The notes beneath the pieces are model-generated. The model did no database searches. It saw only the letters and a program-made list of their open reading frames with translations, and was not told the DNA's origin. Shown piece by piece: positions 5,851-7,297 of a stretch of 7,297 nucleotides of DNA (position 1 is its first letter; every line of letters starts with the position of its first letter). A program made the position numbers and the translations under genes. The stretch spans positions 1 to 7,297 of the forward strand of contig CAKKOZ010000020.1 of the NCBI GenBank assembly GCA_919901335.1, written 5' to 3'. This DNA is from Nitrospiria bacterium (GTDB taxonomy: Bacteria > Nitrospirota > Nitrospiria > JACQBZ01).

Positions 5851-6542
5851 AGCCAATGCAAGGCGGATCCAAAGGGCGGGTCGTCAAAATTGATCCGTTG
5901 CTTCCGGAACCCGGAAAGGTTCAAGAGGCGGTTCGGCGGGCGATTCAAATCGTCCGCTCCGGAGGCGTGATCGCCTTTCCAACCGAAACCTTTTACGGGT
6001 TGGGTGCGGACCCATTTAATGCGAAGGCGGTTGAGCGGCTCTTTGAGATCAAAGGGCGAGAGCCGGGCAAGCCGATCCTTCTCGTGATTGACGACATGAA
6101 ACGCGCCGAAGGAATCGTCAAAACCATTTCTGAGGACGCCGGGAGACTCATCCGGAAATTCTGGCCGGGCCCCCTGACGCTTCTTTTTGAATCCACCTCT
6201 CGAGTGACGTCCGCGCTGACCGGAGGAACCGGAAAAATCGGAATCCGGATTCCGTCGCATCCGGTCGCGCTTCAACTGCTTCAGGCCGCCGGTCAAGCTC
6301 TGACAGCCACCAGCGCCAACCGTTCCGGGCAGCCTGGAGCCGCCACCGCGAACAGGGTGGAAAAAACAATCGGGCCAAAGCTTGATCTCATTTTGGACGG
6401 AGGCGCCACCCCGGGCGGGCCGGGATCCACGATTGTAGACGCCACCTTTCATCCTCCCCGGCTGATTCGCGAGGGCAAGATCCCCTTTCGCGACATCCTG
6501 AGTAGTCTCGGTTTGAGTTCCACGGAGGATCATGAATGGTAA
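5847..6542 (+). CDS. tsaC: L-threonylcarbamoyladenylate synthase (TsaC/Sua5/YrdC family)
   Basis: This 231-residue cytosolic enzyme makes threonylcarbamoyl-AMP from threonine, bicarbonate and ATP, the precursor of the t6A37 modification in ANN-decoding tRNAs. The YrdC fold is complete: FPTETFYGLG at 44-53, the nucleotide-binding KGREPGKP at 69-76 with Lys69, Arg71 and Lys75, FWPGPLT at 105-111, RIPSHP at 134-139, SANRSG at 156-161 and STIVD at 194-198. ATG 5847 overlaps the PAP2 TGA (ATGA). The frame is open further upstream, but that part only overlaps PAP2 in another frame, so 5847 is preferred; a second ATG at 5856 is possible. The length is that of a stand-alone YrdC domain, without the C-terminal Sua5 domain. 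A YciO-like paralogue cannot be fully excluded, but the KxR...SxN residues favour real synthase activity. Confidence 0.92.
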   Translation: MKPMQGGSKGRVVKIDPLLPEPGKVQEAVRRAIQIVRSGGVIAFPTETFYGLGADPFNAKAVERLFEIKGREPGKPILLVIDDMKRAEGIVKTISEDAGRLIRKFWPGPLTLLFESTSRVTSALTGGTGKIGIRIPSHPVALQLLQAAGQALTATSANRSGQPGAATANRVEKTIGPKLDLILDGGATPGGPGSTIVDATFHPPRLIREGKIPFRDILSSLGLSSTEDHEW

Positions 6543-6580
6543 GGTCCGGCTTGGGGTCGGGCATTCGATGCTAATACCAG

Positions 6581-6609
6581 TTGTATTTTGTATTGCAGAC
6601 GGATATACT
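6581..6609 (+). promoter_or_regulatory. Predicted sigma70-type promoter for the small lipoprotein gene
   Basis: TTGTAT (6581-6586) and TATACT (6604-6609) are spaced by exactly 17 bases in a locally AT-rich stretch. Transcription would start near 6616, about 60 bases before the lipoprotein ATG. The -35 lies in a tandem heptamer (TTGTATT twice, 6581-6594). This separates the envelope genes from the tsaC unit. Confidence 0.6.
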
Positions 6610-6677
6610 CTCGACACGCTCATCATCCACGATAACAATTCCTGAAACCATTTTGAAATTGAGAGGAGGTGACATAT

Positions 6678-6980
6678 ATGCGGAAAATGATCCTGTCGGC
6701 GGTGATTCTTTCGTTCCTATTCCTGCCTGTTCTATCGGGCTGTGAATCAAAACAGATGAAAGAAGAGAACGCCAAGCTGAAGCAGCAGGTGGACAGCCTG
6801 AATCAAGATAAGATGGACATGCAGGCCCAGGCGAGTCAGATGGCGGCGAAGTTGGATGAGCAGCAGAAAACGAATGCCACCCTTGAGAAAGCAAACGCGG
6901 ACCTGAATGCCAAGGTTACGGAACTCCAGAAGAAGGCGTCGAAAGCGGCTGCCAAACCGGCCGCCAAAAAGAAGAGGTAG
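6678..6980 (+). CDS. Small coiled-coil lipoprotein with an Ala/Lys-rich tail
   Basis: This 100-residue predicted lipoprotein has a signal peptide at 1-21 (MRKM, then a hydrophobic core) ending in a perfect lipobox LSGC, so Cys22 is lipidated after cleavage by signal peptidase II. Position +2 is Glu, not Asp, which in enterobacterial rules favours the outer membrane. Residues about 25-88 are charged and helical with heptad-like hydrophobic spacing (Leu, Val, Met and Ala at a/d positions), so a coiled coil is expected. The tail SKAAAKPAAKKKR is Ala/Lys-rich. The shape recalls Lpp/Braun-type lipoproteins, but no homology is claimed. ATG 6678 follows an ideal AGGAGGTGA at 8-base spacing; the in-frame GTG at 6669 lies inside the Shine-Dalgarno and is rejected. 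It may share a transcript with the exported protein 73 bases downstream. Confidence 0.85.
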   Translation: MRKMILSAVILSFLFLPVLSGCESKQMKEENAKLKQQVDSLNQDKMDMQAQASQMAAKLDEQQKTNATLEKANADLNAKVTELQKKASKAAAKPAAKKKR

Positions 6981-7053
6981 ATCGGATTAGGCCGCAAAGA
7001 ATGTCTCAGGTTGGAACGGTTTTAATTCATCAGAAAGAGAGGGGGTGAAAATC

Positions 7054-7297
7054 ATGAAGCGAATGTTATCGGGTTTGATTGTGGCGGTTGCCGTTTTGTC
7101 GTTTATCAGCATGAGCTGGGCCGGGATGATCATGGGCGAGCTGACGAAGATTGACGGCTCGTTCTATGTCGTCAAGGACCAGAACGGGAAAGAACACCGA
7201 ATCCATTTTAACGATTCGACCGAGAAGACCGGTGATGTGAAGGCCGGCGCTCACGTTGAGGTGGATGATTCGAACGGCCATGCCAATTCCATCAAGG
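7054..7297 (+). CDS. Small exported protein, partial at the window end
   Basis: The gene starts at ATG 7054 and runs off the window after 81 codons. Residues 1-23 form a Sec signal peptide (MKRM, hydrophobic core 5-19, likely SWA cleavage after Ala23). The mature part reads MGELTKIDGSFYVVKDQNGKEHRIHFNDSTEKTGDVKAGAHVEVD: alternating beta strands with Gly turns, in a pattern like small periplasmic OB-fold or DUF5666-like proteins (x-G-x-V/L-x-x-I-D-G...Y-x-V...G...V-K-x-G-x-x-V). I do not recognise a specific family or function. GAGGGGGTGA at 7040-7049 is the Shine-Dalgarno; the in-frame GTG at 7045 lies inside it, the same arrangement as in the lipoprotein gene before it. No terminator is seen in the 73 bases between the two. 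Confidence 0.78.
   Translation, partial: MKRMLSGLIVAVAVLSFISMSWAGMIMGELTKIDGSFYVVKDQNGKEHRIHFNDSTEKTGDVKAGAHVEVDDSNGHANSIK

Overview
This is an ordinary, tightly packed stretch of bacterial chromosome with every recognisable gene on the + strand. GC is moderate to high: hand-counted 60-base lines run from about 45% inside xth to 63-70% inside purD. Housekeeping genes dominate. I found no phage, insertion sequence, CRISPR array, toxin-antitoxin pair or defence system. The protein styles (sulfide-quinone-reductase-like flavoprotein tail, small CspA-type protein, envelope proteins with a lipobox or Sec signal) suggest a Gram-negative environmental lineage. Nitrospirota or a similar deep-branching group would fit, but that is an impression from protein style, not a test.

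Layout. Bases 1-300 are the C-terminal end of a pyridine-nucleotide-disulfide-type flavoprotein. Fourteen bases later comes xth, an ExoA-type exonuclease III / AP endonuclease (315-1070). A 200-base intergenic stretch holds a good sigma70-type promoter and then a terminator-like hairpin, both ahead of a cold-shock protein gene (1271-1474). That gene is closed off by a strong intrinsic terminator and a second, weaker hairpin. A new promoter (1582-1610) starts the next unit: a membrane methyltransferase of the ICMT/PEMT type (1635-2195), then purH (2223-3791) and purD (3852-5129). These two purine genes supply the last two steps to IMP and the glycinamide ribonucleotide synthetase step. A PAP2 phosphatase (5260-5850) and a TsaC/Sua5-type threonylcarbamoyl-AMP synthase (5847-6542) follow, joined by an ATGA overlap. 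Another promoter (6581-6609) precedes a small coiled-coil lipoprotein (6678-6980). The window ends inside a small exported protein (from 7054).

Most unusual parts. Two palindromic patches in the purH-purD-PAP2 region share the core GCATGCTGCG. One is a 28-base hairpin starting directly after the purH stop. The other is a cluster of inverted repeats between purD and PAP2. A 45-codon frame reads straight through the second patch; its start overlaps the purD stop and its stop overlaps the PAP2 start, both as ATGA. The cold-shock leader is also worth a look, because the terminator-like hairpin lies between promoter and gene. A short frame with a Shine-Dalgarno sequence at the tsaC 3' end may be the relic of a lost operon gene. 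None of these amounts to a demonstrated new system.
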